Assembly: GCA_021613375.1 (NCBI GenBank)
Contig: CM038709.1
Coordinates: 39,639,656 to 39,703,655, forward strand
Reading direction: 5' to 3'
DNA from: Megaleporinus macrocephalus
Lineage: Eukaryota > Chordata > Actinopteri > Characiformes > Anostomidae
Length of the DNA: 64,000 nt
Of the stretch, positions 44,346-56,185 are shown piece after piece. Both the position numbers and the translations under genes were made by a program. The first letter of the stretch is position 1; every line of letters starts with the position of its first letter. The notes beneath the pieces were generated by a model, which was not told where the DNA came from, did not search any database, and saw nothing but the letters and a program-made list of their open reading frames with translations.

Positions 44346-46380
44346 AAGCTCAATGTGTACCTGTTCAGGAGAAAACTAGCCAACTCTGCATCCGTCTTAA
44401 AGTCCTTTGGGCTCCGTGTCCATCTCTCAAATGCTTTGTAATATTTACTGGCTTTTCATCGTGTCTCTGGTTACAGAGCTTGTTAGAGGGTTGCCTAGGC
44501 TTTTTAGGTTGGGTAGAGTCTAATGTTGTCTGTATTGATCCAGCTCATTTGTTTGCTTCCATTGAAGCAGCAGGTTGTTTCCGTGCCAATTTGTTCATAT
44601 CTGGCAACCTGGGGTGTCAAAATGCTACAGGGAAATGGGCACTGGGCAGAGCAACAGGCCAAAATGAGAACAGGCTTTGCAGTACAGAGAGGTATTGTTG
44701 ATGAAGAAGCTAGACTATTACAATTCAGCATGTTTCTTTAATCTCTGATGACATATCACAGTCATTTTATGATTTAGTATGATACATTTATTACATACTG
44801 TTCCTTTAAAACAGTAATTTTCTGAAAAAGCTCTGATATCCCTCCAGGGAAACTGCATAACAAATGTAACTTGTTTTCATATACACAGCAGCTGGTCCCA
44901 GTTCAGCGTGTGCATGCAGCTGACAGAGCGTCGGCCCTGAATACACCGACGATAAAACGCCATTTGGTCCCCCGAACGTTTTGTACCCTCACTGTATATA
45001 TTTAGACTCACGTATTGCTGAACACGTTTTGACTGTGAAAGATCTCGCAGTCGCTTCTGGCGCCGGACCTTGATGTGTGCTAACCCGTGTCCCAAATGCA
45101 GATTCCAAAAAAAAAAAAAAAAGTTGAAAAATACATGAAAGGCAGGTTTAAAATGTCAGGCGAGTTCACAGGTTTTCACCATCTCACACGCGGTTCAAAA
45201 GCGAAAAGGAGGCCCCGTCTATTTGTGGGAAGGGCGCTTGGTCAATAAGCGAGACTTGACTGCGCCACTATTTCAGAAATAACCTCAACCTTTCAGCCTG
45301 CTTTCTTATAGCCTGGCTGGGAAAGATAAAAAAAATTACAGTGGAACAAAACGCGGCTCGTGATGGGAGAAGGAGAAAAAAAAAGGATGAAGGAAAAAAA
45401 GAAGGAAAGAAAAAAGAGAAATCAACTGTTGCGGAAAAGGAAGCATTGTTCACCTTAATACGCGCTTACATAAAGCTCATTCTCCTCTACTGGCAAGATT
45501 TTCAGCAAATATCTCTCGGCCTTGCCTTTAATAGAAGCCGGCCAAGGCCTTGCACACGGTTGCATCATGCGTTACATCATTGGCCCGTAATAGCGGCCTT
45601 ATTTTCTGCATTAAACTGAATTACGGCGAGACAAAAGTGAGGATACTGCTGAGAAGGCTCTCATTAGGACCGGCTGAGGTTTCTTCCTCTTCGTAAACTT
45701 GGACGAGCTTTCTTCCCTCGGTTTGCGCGAACCTCGACCACAGCGGGCCGGTCCTGGATCAGGATCGAGGGGCCAAATCTCTTTCCGCGAACGCTCATTA
45801 ACGACTTTGGTTCTGATGCATCATCTTCTGCCGGTGGATTTGATGAGCGCATGGAGCTGTGTGTGTTTACCTCAGTGCTGCGGCTAATTGGTCCCATGGG
45901 CCTCTTCTGCAGTACTTATGCTACTTTATGGTGCATTTTATTGCCTTCTCTGGAACCGTTTCCGAGGATAGACTAGTAATAGGTTACAGTGAAGGTAGGT
46001 CGTTGAGCAATTTTTTACAATTTCCCAAATAAAGGCTCACTTTTATTGTTGTTTTTGCTCTTAGCTCGGTGAACAGCATGGGGGTTTAGAAGTGCAGTAG
46101 GCCATGCGTTTTAAAAATAGACCCACCGTGATTGCATTCTCCCAGACAAAACGAGTTTACAGTTCTTTGTTTTTTTGTTTAATTGAAAATGAGGTCATTC
46201 CTATTTGCAGCCTCTGTAGAAAGACTGACATTGCTATGTTTATACTAATAAAGCCTGAATAATGTTAGAGATGTGCGAAAACATATAGAGTAAACAGAAA
46301 TCTACCAATAATGGCCAGATGTCTGGTGGAACTGTAAACTGTAGCACTATTTAAAAGGGTTTTGCTGCCACCTTGTGGTC
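44346..46380. other. Unique sequence; candidate conserved non-coding region 45000-45960
   Basis: 45150-45650 and 45660-45900 show no repeats and frequent CpG (tctcggccttgcctttaata; gaacctcgaccacagcgggc). An A/G-rich tract lies at 45363-45422. Open frames here are short and unlike any family. 44346-45000 is unassigned. The region 45000-45960 is among the best candidates for conserved regulatory DNA in the window. Confidence 0.3.
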
Positions 46381-46915
46381 GGCCATTATATTACAAATCA
46401 TGAAAAATCATGTTTTGCGTGAGTGGGGGAAGCGTAATATTCCCAGGGTGAACGAAAGGAGATTGCTAACAAGTACCTGGAAGATCTGGTGGACCCACCA
46501 AAACTGTCCCCATCTGATAAAACAGCACTTTCACCTTTGAGGTCTAGGAGAACATCAAGCTCCACTCTAACTTCAGATCTGAAAGCATCCACCGGTCTCT
46601 CTGTCCATCCTTACACTGTGAGAAGACACCTCAGGTCTGAAAGGATCTGTATCTGTTCAAAAGTTTCTTACTGAGAAAAGGAGACACCTTCAACAAAGAA
46701 GCTGCTGCTATTCTCAGAGCAATGGGTTGACCAACCCAAAGTCCAGACCTCAACATCCTTAAACGTGTTAGGGGTTACTTGGGTGGTGAGAAGCAGAAAA
46801 TGTTTAACCAACTTCTAAGCCTGAACATTGGAGTGAGTCTTTTTGGGAAACGGAAACTGAGTTTACTGAAAAGAGTTGGAGGTGATGAATGGACACACCA
46901 AATACTGAATAAGTT
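46381..46915 (+). mobile_element. Tc1-like transposase remnant ('YTVRRHL' family)
   Basis: The frame at about 46590-46640 reads L-S-V-H-P-Y-T-V-R-R-H-L-R-S-E-R, a Tc1 helix-turn-helix. Further on 'ccaacccaaagtccagacct' corresponds to the W-x-x-x-S-P-D-L-N motif before the last catalytic residue, but the frame has shifted. The region between them is deleted. A copy in the opposite orientation lies at 13650-14030. Confidence 0.7.
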
Positions 46916-46916
46916 G

Positions 46917-46986
<70 letters not shown>
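46917..46986. repeat. (TA)n microsatellite, ~70 bp
   Basis: Pure alternating TA directly after the Tc1 remnant. Confidence 0.95.
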
Positions 46987-46987
<1 letters not shown>

Positions 46988-47089
46988 CTGTTAAGGATTA
47001 GATGTAATTTTTTTGTACTTTATCTTTTAATTTTTTCCAAAATATTTGTGTGATTTAATCATTAACATGTAAACAAAGTCATTCAGAGT

Positions 47090-47470
47090 GGTTTGTTGTG
47101 AAAAGGTCCTCTCTAGGGAAACTTACAGAGTCAGAACTGTTCACAGTGGTGGTGAATGGAACCAGACGTCCACCTCTGAAATCTCCCTCACAGAATCTAT
47201 TGCCTGCTGATGCCGGACGTATTGGCTTCCAATAGTTTTGAGAAGATTTTGGCCTTAAGCATGTATTTTGTAATCCATCCATGGTGGAGGGATCCATGCA
47301 GGGCATTGTGAGGCAAAATAGTCCTCAAGCCCCCTGACTATTTTACCATCATTCATATTCCATGTACAAGATCTTTAGGTTTAGTGGTTGTTTTAGATAA
47401 TATATTAAATGGCTTTATTTTTTTAGTTGTAGACATGGCGACCCCATTGTTGATGACTTTGTTTACATGT
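47090..47470 (+). repeat. Dispersed repeat family B, copy 4, with flanking repeat sequence
   Basis: 'catggtggagggatccatgc', 'agggcattgtgaggcaaaat', then 'gttgtagacatggcgacccc'. It is the longest copy and continues leftwards through 'cattcagagtggtttgttgt'. It may be the 3' part of a larger element that includes the Tc1 remnant at 46381. Confidence 0.55.
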
Positions 47471-48296
47471 AAATGGCTGAAACATTCAGACGTTGTGAAA
47501 AAAATGGGTGGAATTCCAGTTTAAGTGCATTAGTCCTAACCTTACTCTTCATTTCTCAAAGAACTTTGACAGTTTTTACTGTCTGCACTTCAGTTTCCTT
47601 GTGTTTGTTTTTCTCAGAATATTACAAATCCCCAGAAAAAAAAGTGGTACTGAAATGACTTGTCTCACCTTTGACACTAGAGGGAGCCAAGTTGGCATGA
47701 TTTCATCCTGGAACGCTTGCAACATCTCCATGTATAGCAGTCCATGCAATTCAGACTGGATTTGTTCTACGATCTTCTCTCCTTAGATACGTTACGAAAC
47801 TTCTGATAGTGAGTGACTTGACTGAACTCGACTGAGATCATCGCCGTAGAAAAGGCCTTGAAGTTGTGGGTTTGTGCTTTTGTAATTTTACTGTAGCCGA
47901 AGCTTCAGAAGGTGGAGACGGGCCGATATCGTCCTACCAACGGGGAAAAACCCTTTCTTGCTTTTTGCCATGAAGTCAAGGTGCCTGTTAGGCCAAACTG
48001 AGCGAAGATATCTGAGCCAAAGCATTATGTAATGTCTTGGCAGTGTAAGTGAGGATTTTAGTGCGAGGCACAGTTACTGAACAGCACATTATGTACAGTC
48101 TCACAGAGGAGGTAGTTAATGATCATACATAGTCATAGATACATACTGTATGTTGTCAGTGGCATGTGTGTCATGTATATTGCTGTATGTTGGTGTACAA
48201 ACATGAATATTTATGGTGAGAAAAAATGGAGTTAGAGTTATTGTCACAAAAAGTGTTTCTATTTTGAATTATTTTATTTTTATAACAGCTCTCATG
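47471..48296. other. Unassigned intergenic sequence
   Basis: Unique sequence with some CpG at 47910-47945. No domain or repeat recognised. Confidence 0.3.
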
Positions 48297-51200
48297 GCGG
48301 CACGGTGGTGTAGTGTTTAGTATGGTGGTGTAGTGGTTAGTATGGTGGTGTAGTGTTTAGTATGGTGGTGTAGTGGTTAGTATGGTGGTGTAGTGTTTAG
48401 TATGGTGGTGTAGTGTTTAGTATGGTGGTGTAGTGGTTAGTACGGTGGTGTAGTGGTTAGTATGGTGGTGTAGTGTTTAGTATGGTGGTGTAGTGGTTAG
48501 TATGGTGGTGTAGTGGTTAGTACGGTGGTGTAGTGGTTAGTTTGGTGGTGTAGTGGTTAGTATGGTGGTGTAGTGTTTAGTATGGTGGTGTAGTGGTTAG
48601 TATGGTGGTGTAGTGTTTAGTATGGTGGTGTAGTGTTTAGTATGGTGGTGTAGTGGTTAGTACGGTGGTGTAGTGGTTAGTATGGTGGTGTAGTGTTTAG
48701 TATGGTGGTGTAGTGGTTAGTATGGTGGTGTAGTGGTTAGTACGGTGGTGTAGGGGTTAGTACGGTGGTGTAGTGGTTAGTAAGGTGGTGTAGTGTTTAG
48801 TACGGTGGTGTAGTGGTTAGTACGGTGGTGTAGTGGTTAGTAAGGTGGTGTAGTGGTTAGTATGGTGGTGTAGTGGTTAGTACGGTGGTGTAGTGGTAAG
48901 TATGGTGGTGTAGTGGTTAGTATGGTGGTGTAGTGGTTAGTGCAGTGGTGTAGTGGTTAGTGCAGTGGTGTAGTGGTTAGTATGGTGGTGTAGTGGTTAG
49001 TACGGTGGTGTAGTGGTAAATATGGTGGTGTAGTGGTTAGTATGGTGGTGTAGTGGTTAGTGCAGTGGTGTAGTGGTTAGTGCAGTGGTGTAGTGGTTAG
49101 TATGGTGGTGTAGTGGTTAGTATGGTGGTGTAGTGTTTAGTATGGTGGTGTAGTGTTTAGTATGGTGGTGTAGTGGTTAGTACGGTGGTGTAGTGGTTAG
49201 TACGGTGGTGTAGTGTTTAGTATGGTGGTGTAGTGGTTAGTATGGTGGTGTAGTGGTTAGTACGGTGGTGTAGGGGTTAGTACGGTGGTGTAGTGGTTAG
49301 TAAGGTGGTGTAGTGTTTAGTACGGTGGTGTAGTGGTTAGTACGGTGGTGTAGTGGTTAGTACGGTGGTGTAGTGGTAAGTATGGTGGTGTAGTGGTTAG
49401 TATGGTGGTGTAGTGGTTAGTGCAGTGGTGTAGTGGTTAGTATGGTGGTGTAGTGTTTAGTATGGTGGTGTAGTGGTTAGTATGGTGGTGTAGTGTTTAG
49501 TACGGTGGTGTAGTGTTTAGTACGGTGGTGTAGTGGTTAGTACGGTGGTGTAGTGGTTAGTATGGTGGTGTAGTGTTTAGTACGGTGGTGTAGTGGTTAG
49601 TAAGGTGGTGTAGTGTTTAGTACGGTGGTGTAGTGGTTAGTACGGTGGTGTAGTGGTTAGTACGGTGGTGTAGTGGTTAGTAAGGTGGTGTAGTGGTTAG
49701 TATGGTGGTGTAGTGGTTAGTATGGTGGTGTAGTGGTTAGTACGGTGGTGTAGTGGTAAGTATGGTGGTGTAGTGGTTAGTATGGTGGTGTAGTGGTTAG
49801 TGCAGTGGTGTAGTGGTTAGTGCAGTGGTGTAGTGGTTAGTACGGTGTTGTAGGGGTTAGTACGGTGGTGTAGTGGTTAGTAAGGTGGTATAGTGGTTAG
49901 TACGGTGGTGTAGTGGTTAGTGCAGTGGTGTAGTGGTTAGTACGGTGGTGTAGTGGTTAGTGCAGTGGTGTAGTGGTTAGTATGGTGGTGTAGTGGTTAG
50001 TACGGTGGTGTAGGGGTTAGTGCGGTGGTGTAGTGGTTAGTACGGTGGTGTAGTGGTTAGTACGGTGGTGTAGTGGTTAGTACGGTGGTGTAGTGGTTAG
50101 TATGATGGTGTAGTGGTTAGTATGGTGGTGTAGTAGTTAGTATGGTGGTGTAGTGGTTAGTACGGTGGAGTAGTGGTTAGTATGGTGGTGTAGTGGCTAG
50201 TACTGTGGTGTAGTGGTTAGTATGATGGTGTATTGGTTAGTATGATGGTGTAATGGTTAGTACGGTGGGGTAATGTTAGTACGGTGGTGTAGTGGTTAGT
50301 ATGGTGGTGTAGTGGTTAGTATGGTGGTGTAGTGTTTAGTATGGTGGTGTAGTGTTTAGTACGGTGGTGTAGTGTTTAGTACGGTGGTGTAGTGGTTAGT
50401 ATGGTGGTGTAGTGTTTAGTATGGTGGTGTAGTGGTTAGTATGGTGGTGTAGTGGTTAGTAAGGTGGTGTAGTGTTTAGTACGGTGGTGTAGTGGTTAGT
50501 ACGGTGGTGTAGTGGTTAGTACGGTGGTGTAGTGGTTAGTACGGTGGTGTAGTGGTAAGTATGGTGGTGTAGTGGTTAGTATGGTGGTGTAGTGGTTAGA
50601 ACGGTGGTGTAGTGGTTAGTACGGTGGTGTAGTGGTAAGTATGGTGGTGTAGTGGTTAGTATGGTGGTGTAGTGGTTAGTGCAGTGGTGTAGTGGTTAGT
50701 GCAGTGGTGTAGTGGTTAGTACGGTGTTGTAGGGGTTAGTACGGTGGTGTAGTGGTTAGTAAGGTGGTATAGTGGTTAGTACGGTGGTGTAGTGGTTAGT
50801 GCAGTGGTGTAGTGGTTAGTACGGTGGTGTAGTGGTTAGTGCAGTGGTGTAGTGGTTAGTATGGTGGTGTAGTGGTTAGTACGGTGGTGTAGGGGTTAGT
50901 GCAGTGGTGTAGTGGTTAGTACGGTGGTGTAGTGGTTAGTACGGTGGTGTAGTGGTTAGTACGGTGGTGTAGTGGTTAGAACGGTGGTGTAGTGGTTAGT
51001 ACGGTGGTGTAGTGGTAAGTATGGTGGTGTAGTGGTTAGTATGGTGGTGTAGTGGTTAGTGCAGTGGTGTAGTGGTTAGTGCAGTGGTGTAGTGGTTAGT
51101 ACGGTGTTGTAGGGGTTAGTACGGTGGTGTAGTGGTTAGTAAGGTGGTATAGTGGTTAGTACGGTGGTGTAGTGGTTAGTGCAGTGGTGTAGTGGTTAGT

Positions 51201-53327
51201 ACGGTGGTGTAGTGGTTAGAACGGTGGTGTAGTGGTCAGTATGGTGGTGGAGTGGTTAGTACGGTGGTGTAGTGGTTAGTATGGTGGTGTAGTGGTTAGT
51301 ACGGTGGTGTAGTGGTTAGTACGGTGGTGTAGTGGTTAGTACGGTGGTGTAGTGGTTAGTATGGTGGTGTAGTAGTTAGTATGGTGGTGTAGTGGTTAGT
51401 ACGGTGGAGTAGTGGTTAGTATGGTGGTGTAGTGGCTAGTACTGTGGTGTAGTGGTTAGTATGATGGTGTATTGGTTAGTATGATGGTGTAATGGTTAGT
51501 ACGGTGGGGTAATGTTAGTACGGTGGTGTAGTGGTTAGTAAGGTGGTGTAGTGTTTAGTATGGTGGTGTAGTGGTTAGTACGGTGGTGTAGTGGTTAGTA
51601 CGGTGGTGTAGTGGTTAGTACGGTGGTGTAGTGTTAGTAAGGTGGTGTAGTGTTTAGTACGGTGGTGTAGTGGTTAGTACGGTGGTGTAGTGGTTAGTAC
51701 GGTGTTGTAGGGGTTAGTACGGTGGTGTAGTGGTTAGTAAGGTGGTATAGTGGTTAGTACGGTGGTGTAGTGGTTAGTGCAGTGGTGTATTGGTTAGTAC
51801 GGTGGTGTAGTGGTTAGTGCAGTGGTGTAGTGGTTAGTATGGTGATGTAGTGCTTAGTACGGTGGTGTAGGCGTTAGTGCGGTGGTGTAGTGTTTAGTAC
51901 GGTGGTGTAGTGGTTAGTACGGTGGTGTAGTGGTTAGTATGGTGGTGTAGTGGTTAGTATGGTGGTGTAGTGGTTAGTATGGTGGTGTAATGGTTAATAT
52001 GATGGTGTAGTGGTTAGCACGATGGTGTAGTGGTTAGTACGGTGGTGTAGTGGTTAGTATGGTGGTGTAGTGGTTAGTACGGTGGTGTAGTGGTTAGCAC
52101 GATGGTGTAGTGGTTAGTATGGTGGTGTAGTGGTTAGCACGATGGTGTAGTGGTTAGTATTGTGGTGTAGTGGTCAGTACGTTGGTGTAGTGGTCAGTAT
52201 GGTGGTGTAGTGGTTAGTATGGTGGTGTAGTGGTTAGTATGATGGTGTAGTGGTTAGTATGGTGGTGTAGTGTTAGTATGGTGGTGTAGTGGTTAGTCTG
52301 GTGGTGTAGTGGTCAGTATGGTGGTGTAGTGGTTAGTATGGTGGTGTAGTGGTTAGTACGGTGGTGTAGTGGTTAGTACGGTGGTGTAGTGGTTAGTGCA
52401 GTGGTGTATTGGTTAGTACGGTGGTGTAGTGGTTAGTGCAGTGGTGTAGTGGTTAGTATGGTGATGTAGTGGTTAGTACGGTGGTGTAGGCGTTAGTGCG
52501 GTGGTGTAGTGTTTAGTACGGTGGTGTAGTGGTTAGTACGGTGGTGTAGTGGTTAGTATGGTGGTGTAGTGGTTAGTATGGTGGTGTAGTGGTTAGTATG
52601 GTGGTGTAGTGGTTAGTATGGTGGTGTAATGGTTAATATGATGGTGTAGTGGTTAGCACGATGGTGTAGTGGTTAGTACGGTGGTGTAGTGGTTAGTATG
52701 GTGGTGTAGTGGTTAGTATGGTGGTGTAGTGGTTAGTACGGTGGTGTAGTGGTTAGCACGATGGTGTAGTGGTTAGTATGGTGGTGTAGTGGTTAGCACG
52801 ATGGTGTAGTGGTTAGTATTGTGGTGTAGTGGTCAGTACGTTGGTGTAGTGGTCAGTATGGTGGTGTAGTGGTTAGTATGGTGGTGTAGTGGTTAGTATG
52901 ATGCTGTAGTGGTTAGTATGGTGGTGTAGTGTTAGTATGGTGGTGTAGTGGTTAGTCTGGTGGTGTAGTGGTCAGTATGGTGGTGTAGTGGTTAGTATGG
53001 TGGTGTAGTGGTTAGTACGGTGGTGTAGTGGTTAGTACGGTGGTGTAGTGGTTAGTATGGTGGTGTAGTGGTCAGCACTGTCTCCTTACAGTAAGATGAT
53101 CTGGGTTGGATTCCCGGTCCGGGTGGTTCTGTGTGTAGTGTGTATGTTCTCTCTGTGCTTGAGTGGGTTTCCTCCAGGTACTCCGGTTTCCTCCCACAGT
53201 CCAAACACATGCATGTTAGGTTAATCGGTCACTCTACATTGCCTGTAGGTGTGAGTGTGTGTGTATTGGCCATGCGATGGACTGGCGACCTGTCCATGGT
53301 GTACCCAGCCTTCATCCGATGACGCTG
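48297..53327 (+). mobile_element. tRNA-derived SINE inflated by an internal 4.8-kb array
   Basis: The SINE starts ggcggcacggtggtgtagtg at 48297. After ~239 units of the 20-bp repeat the normal SINE resumes at about 53072: 'gtcagcactgtctccttaca', a near-consensus B box (gggttggattccc, one C-to-G change from GGTTCGANTCC), then the body to 'cgatggactggcgacctgtc' and 'gatgacgctg' at 53327. The final ~60 bp and (atgg)n tail are missing. The array therefore lies between the 5' end and B box of one SINE copy. Normal A-to-B spacing is ~40 bp; here thousands of A-box-like sites precede one B box by up to 4.8 kb. Confidence 0.85.
48302..53080 (+). repeat. Giant 20-bp minisatellite, ~239 units, each with a pol III A box
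   Basis: The unit is ggttagtatggtggtgtagt, with main variants tacgg, tgcagt, taagg and gtttag. TGGTGTAGTGG within it fits the A-box consensus TRGYNNARNNG at every fixed position. The first ~98 units (to 50260) contain no indel; 19-bp units occur near 50270, 51510, 51630, 52270 and 52930. Nested duplications are clear: the marker tagtagttag lies at 50131 and 51370 (1239 bp apart). The unit has no C in its commonest form. Confidence 0.97.
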
Positions 53328-54828
53328 AAAACTAAACAAACAATAAACAAAATTAAGCTGATACATTATGACCTAAAATGTAAAAAAAAAACAAACAACA
53401 AAATGAAGAAATAAATAAATAGTACTGCAACTACTACTAATAATAGTAGTTAATTATAAATATTACCATAACAACCATTTACATATTTATGCCACTGCTC
53501 AAAAGTGTGGGGTCTGATTTTATTAAAAATATTAATATATTAATATACATTTTCATTGAGGATAAAATAAGTAAACTAAAGTTTCAAACAGTTTGTATAA
53601 AGCTGTAAATGAGCTTATTGAAGATAAATAAAGCTGTAAAGTGATTTCATGGTCACTGAGCAATCTGTACAACATTGAAAACTAACTAATCCACAACAAG
53701 TTATATGTAACAACAAATTCCAGTATACAGAACATCATAGCTCATTATTTAATAACACTTTTTTCCAATATGTCTTGTTTAATCTGCACTGTATGAGTTT
53801 TTATTGAACAACTACTATTATTACTATTATTCAGCCTCTCATCAGTTTAACAGACTTTTGTATCTGATTATATATTGGCAAAGCTCTTTTACTACAATAC
53901 CCAGCATGCCCTATGCAAATACATTTAATAGATACAATAAGACGCTACTATAGAAGCGAATAATACTATAATAATAATGACCTTAACAACATCTTCCACC
54001 CACTTGGGCTAAAGCACGAATAGTCCAGCAACACCATAACAAACAACCAACCACAACCAAACAACAAGCTGGAATACCAAAATAGTAAAATCACTCTAGC
54101 AGCTACCGGGAAGAATTAAAGAAACGTTTCAGTTTAATCATCGTCAGTGTTTTGAAACTGCGTTAACTATTAAAGCGTTATTAACAGACTTATTTTTACA
54201 CTTATTTAATGGGGACAGAAATATGTCATAATAATAGAAACACCATTCCTGAAATGGAAATTCAAGATTTTTAGCAAATTTAAAATAGAAACATGGGCTG
54301 ATATTGAACATCTCAGTGGTTAAACATATTGCAGAAATGCCAAAGAAGGTACTTTGAGGTTGAGAGGAATCGCCGGTGCCTTGCACTTGTGAACTTGGCC
54401 CGGTATTGCCAGACAGTGGTAATGCGATCCGGTAATACCCCAGGTTTAAATAATCTCTAATTGCTGACTAATAGCCCTGATCCTATTATTTTCTCCAAGA
54501 GGCACAGGTGGGCTTCAGAGGCGACGGCTTTGGGGGCTTTGCAGGTCAGTAAATTAGCTTCCAGTCTGGGTTTTTAATGGAAGCAGATGTTCGAGGTAAA
54601 ACAGTGGCAGCAGTTGCTTCAGCAGATGCTTGGTTCACTCCGCGCTCGCTGGCGTGACCTGTAGGACACTGCACTTCGGACACTGTTCTAAAGCACTAAA
54701 CGGTGGCTGAAATAGCATCCATGCTAATGGGAGGAGCACATCAGTGGGCCAGTAATCAAGACCTTTAAGGTCTTCAGAGGAGAAGTAGTTATTTCAGTGA
54801 AATATCATGAAAAGTTTATACATCACAG
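53328..54828. other. Unique sequence; candidate conserved element 54340-54700
   Basis: 53328-54340 is AT-rich and featureless. 54340-54700 is unique, with 'aataatctctaattgctgac', 'gtaaattagcttcc' and CpGs (cgctcgctggcgtgacc). Homeodomain-like sites in balanced sequence suggest an enhancer; unproven. Confidence 0.3.
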
Positions 54829-55260
54829 CAGGGGTGTCCAAAGTCCGTCCTGCGGGCCAAATGCGGCCCTCAGACAGATTTTTATTGGCTCGTGGCATCA
54901 ACCCGTAAGAATACATTATTGGTGGCCCACCGGTACTTTGCAATTATTCCTTTCACCTGATGGGGGCAGCAGTACATATACAGGTATAGTACGTTTCACC
55001 GCTGTGTTAGCAATCAAAGTTAAATAAACTTAAACACCATGATTTTTCTGACTGGCGATTTCGAGAGAGATGGACGTCCAATATTTTTTCGGAGAAAGAC
55101 GCTACAAGTGCATGTGTCTCTTATACTGAGAGACTTTTGCCGTAATAAAGGAGTTAAATATGAAGAGACATTATGAAACAAAGCCTGGACATTATAGTAA
55201 ATACTCAGGGGACGAGAGGACAGAGACCTGCTCTCATAGCAGCAACTGCTCTTCAGGACA
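54829..55260 (+). mobile_element. hAT transposon 5' end with zinc-finger remnant
   Basis: It begins caggggtgtccaaagtcc, the typical end of Charlie/Tip100-like hAT elements. Around 55130-55190 the frame reads E-T-F-A-V-I-K-E-L-N-M-K-R-H-Y-E-T-K-P-G-H, matching the second half of the BED-type zinc finger (…NLKRHYxTKH) at the N-terminus of hAT transposases such as the ZBED5-like group. The first half is frameshifted. The rest of the transposase and the 3' end are missing. Confidence 0.65.
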
Positions 55261-55261
55261 C

Positions 55262-55415
55262 GTGGGGCACAGGAGAACCTGACCAGATGCTAATCACTAA
55301 GCAGTGACACTGAGGTATTTAAACACTCCAGCAGCCCAGTCTGATCCACTCACACCAGCACAACACACAATAACACACCACCACCACAGTCAGTGTTACT
55401 GCAGAGAGAAAGGTT
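55262..55415 (+). repeat. Dispersed repeat fragment ('aacactccagcagc' family)
   Basis: 'aaacactccagcagcccagt', 'tgatccactcacaccagcac' and 'caccaccaccacagtcagtg' resemble a frequent fish repeat usually followed by 'ctgagaatgatccacc'. Only this part is present. It directly follows the hAT remnant. Confidence 0.45.
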
Positions 55416-56064
55416 TTCCATAATAGATGATGTGACCTGTAGCTGCTACAGTTATGGTACAATAAAATTAATTGGTTAAATAATTATTCATTATTCTGTA
55501 CATGTGTGTTTTTTCATATTTTGAATATATATTATATATATAATTTATAAATAATACTTTTGGAAAGAGAGACAGGCCCTTAAGTATTTTGATATTGCCC
55601 CCTTTGAAAAAGTAAGTACTGTAGCAATATATAATTTTTAAATTTGGGAAGAAATTATTTATTCAGAATGTACTTCTAAGTAGCTAGAGCCAAGCAAACT
55701 CTCTCAATGGTTGGGACATCAGGAGCCAGACTGAAGGCTTTACACCTTAGATTACCAACAGAACTGACAGTCAACCAATCACAGTTTAAATTACAATGAA
55801 TGGGACCAGATGTAAAAACATCTCTAGACTACAGGACTTCTGGAAGTTCTAGACTGTGAGTACAAATGGTGGCATTGTTAGCATCTATTTGCAGGTTATT
55901 TTACTCACCTTTCACCTTCTTTGTGTTATCTTCCCTCCTTCCATTGTGTGTATCATTCTTATATTCCAAGATTAATGGCCAGGACACATTGCTGTTGTGC
56001 AAATAACAAAGAGTGGTTGGATTGTAGAAATATACATCCTTTCTATAATTTCTATAAAATAGTA
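55416..56064. other. Unassigned intergenic sequence
   Basis: A short AT palindrome (atatattatatatataattt) at about 55526. 55795-55870 shares words with family A ('atgaatgggaccagatgt'). No other feature. Confidence 0.3.
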
Positions 56065-56185
56065 ACTTTACATGGGAGGAGGTCAATGTGAAGACCTTTT
56101 ATTCCAAGTAATTCTGGAGCATTTCTATTGGTCCATTATTCATCATGAAACTTTTACTAGATATAAAGAGTGACTATAAATAATA
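56065..56185 (+). repeat. Dispersed repeat family A, copy 4
   Basis: 'ttccaagtaattctggagca' then 'tttctattggtccattattc' and 'atcatgaaacttttac'. Partial. Confidence 0.55.

Noticed and set aside
48302..53080. Direct-repeat array considered as a CRISPR
   Set aside because: Units are contiguous with no spacers, and the genome is eukaryotic; it is a minisatellite.
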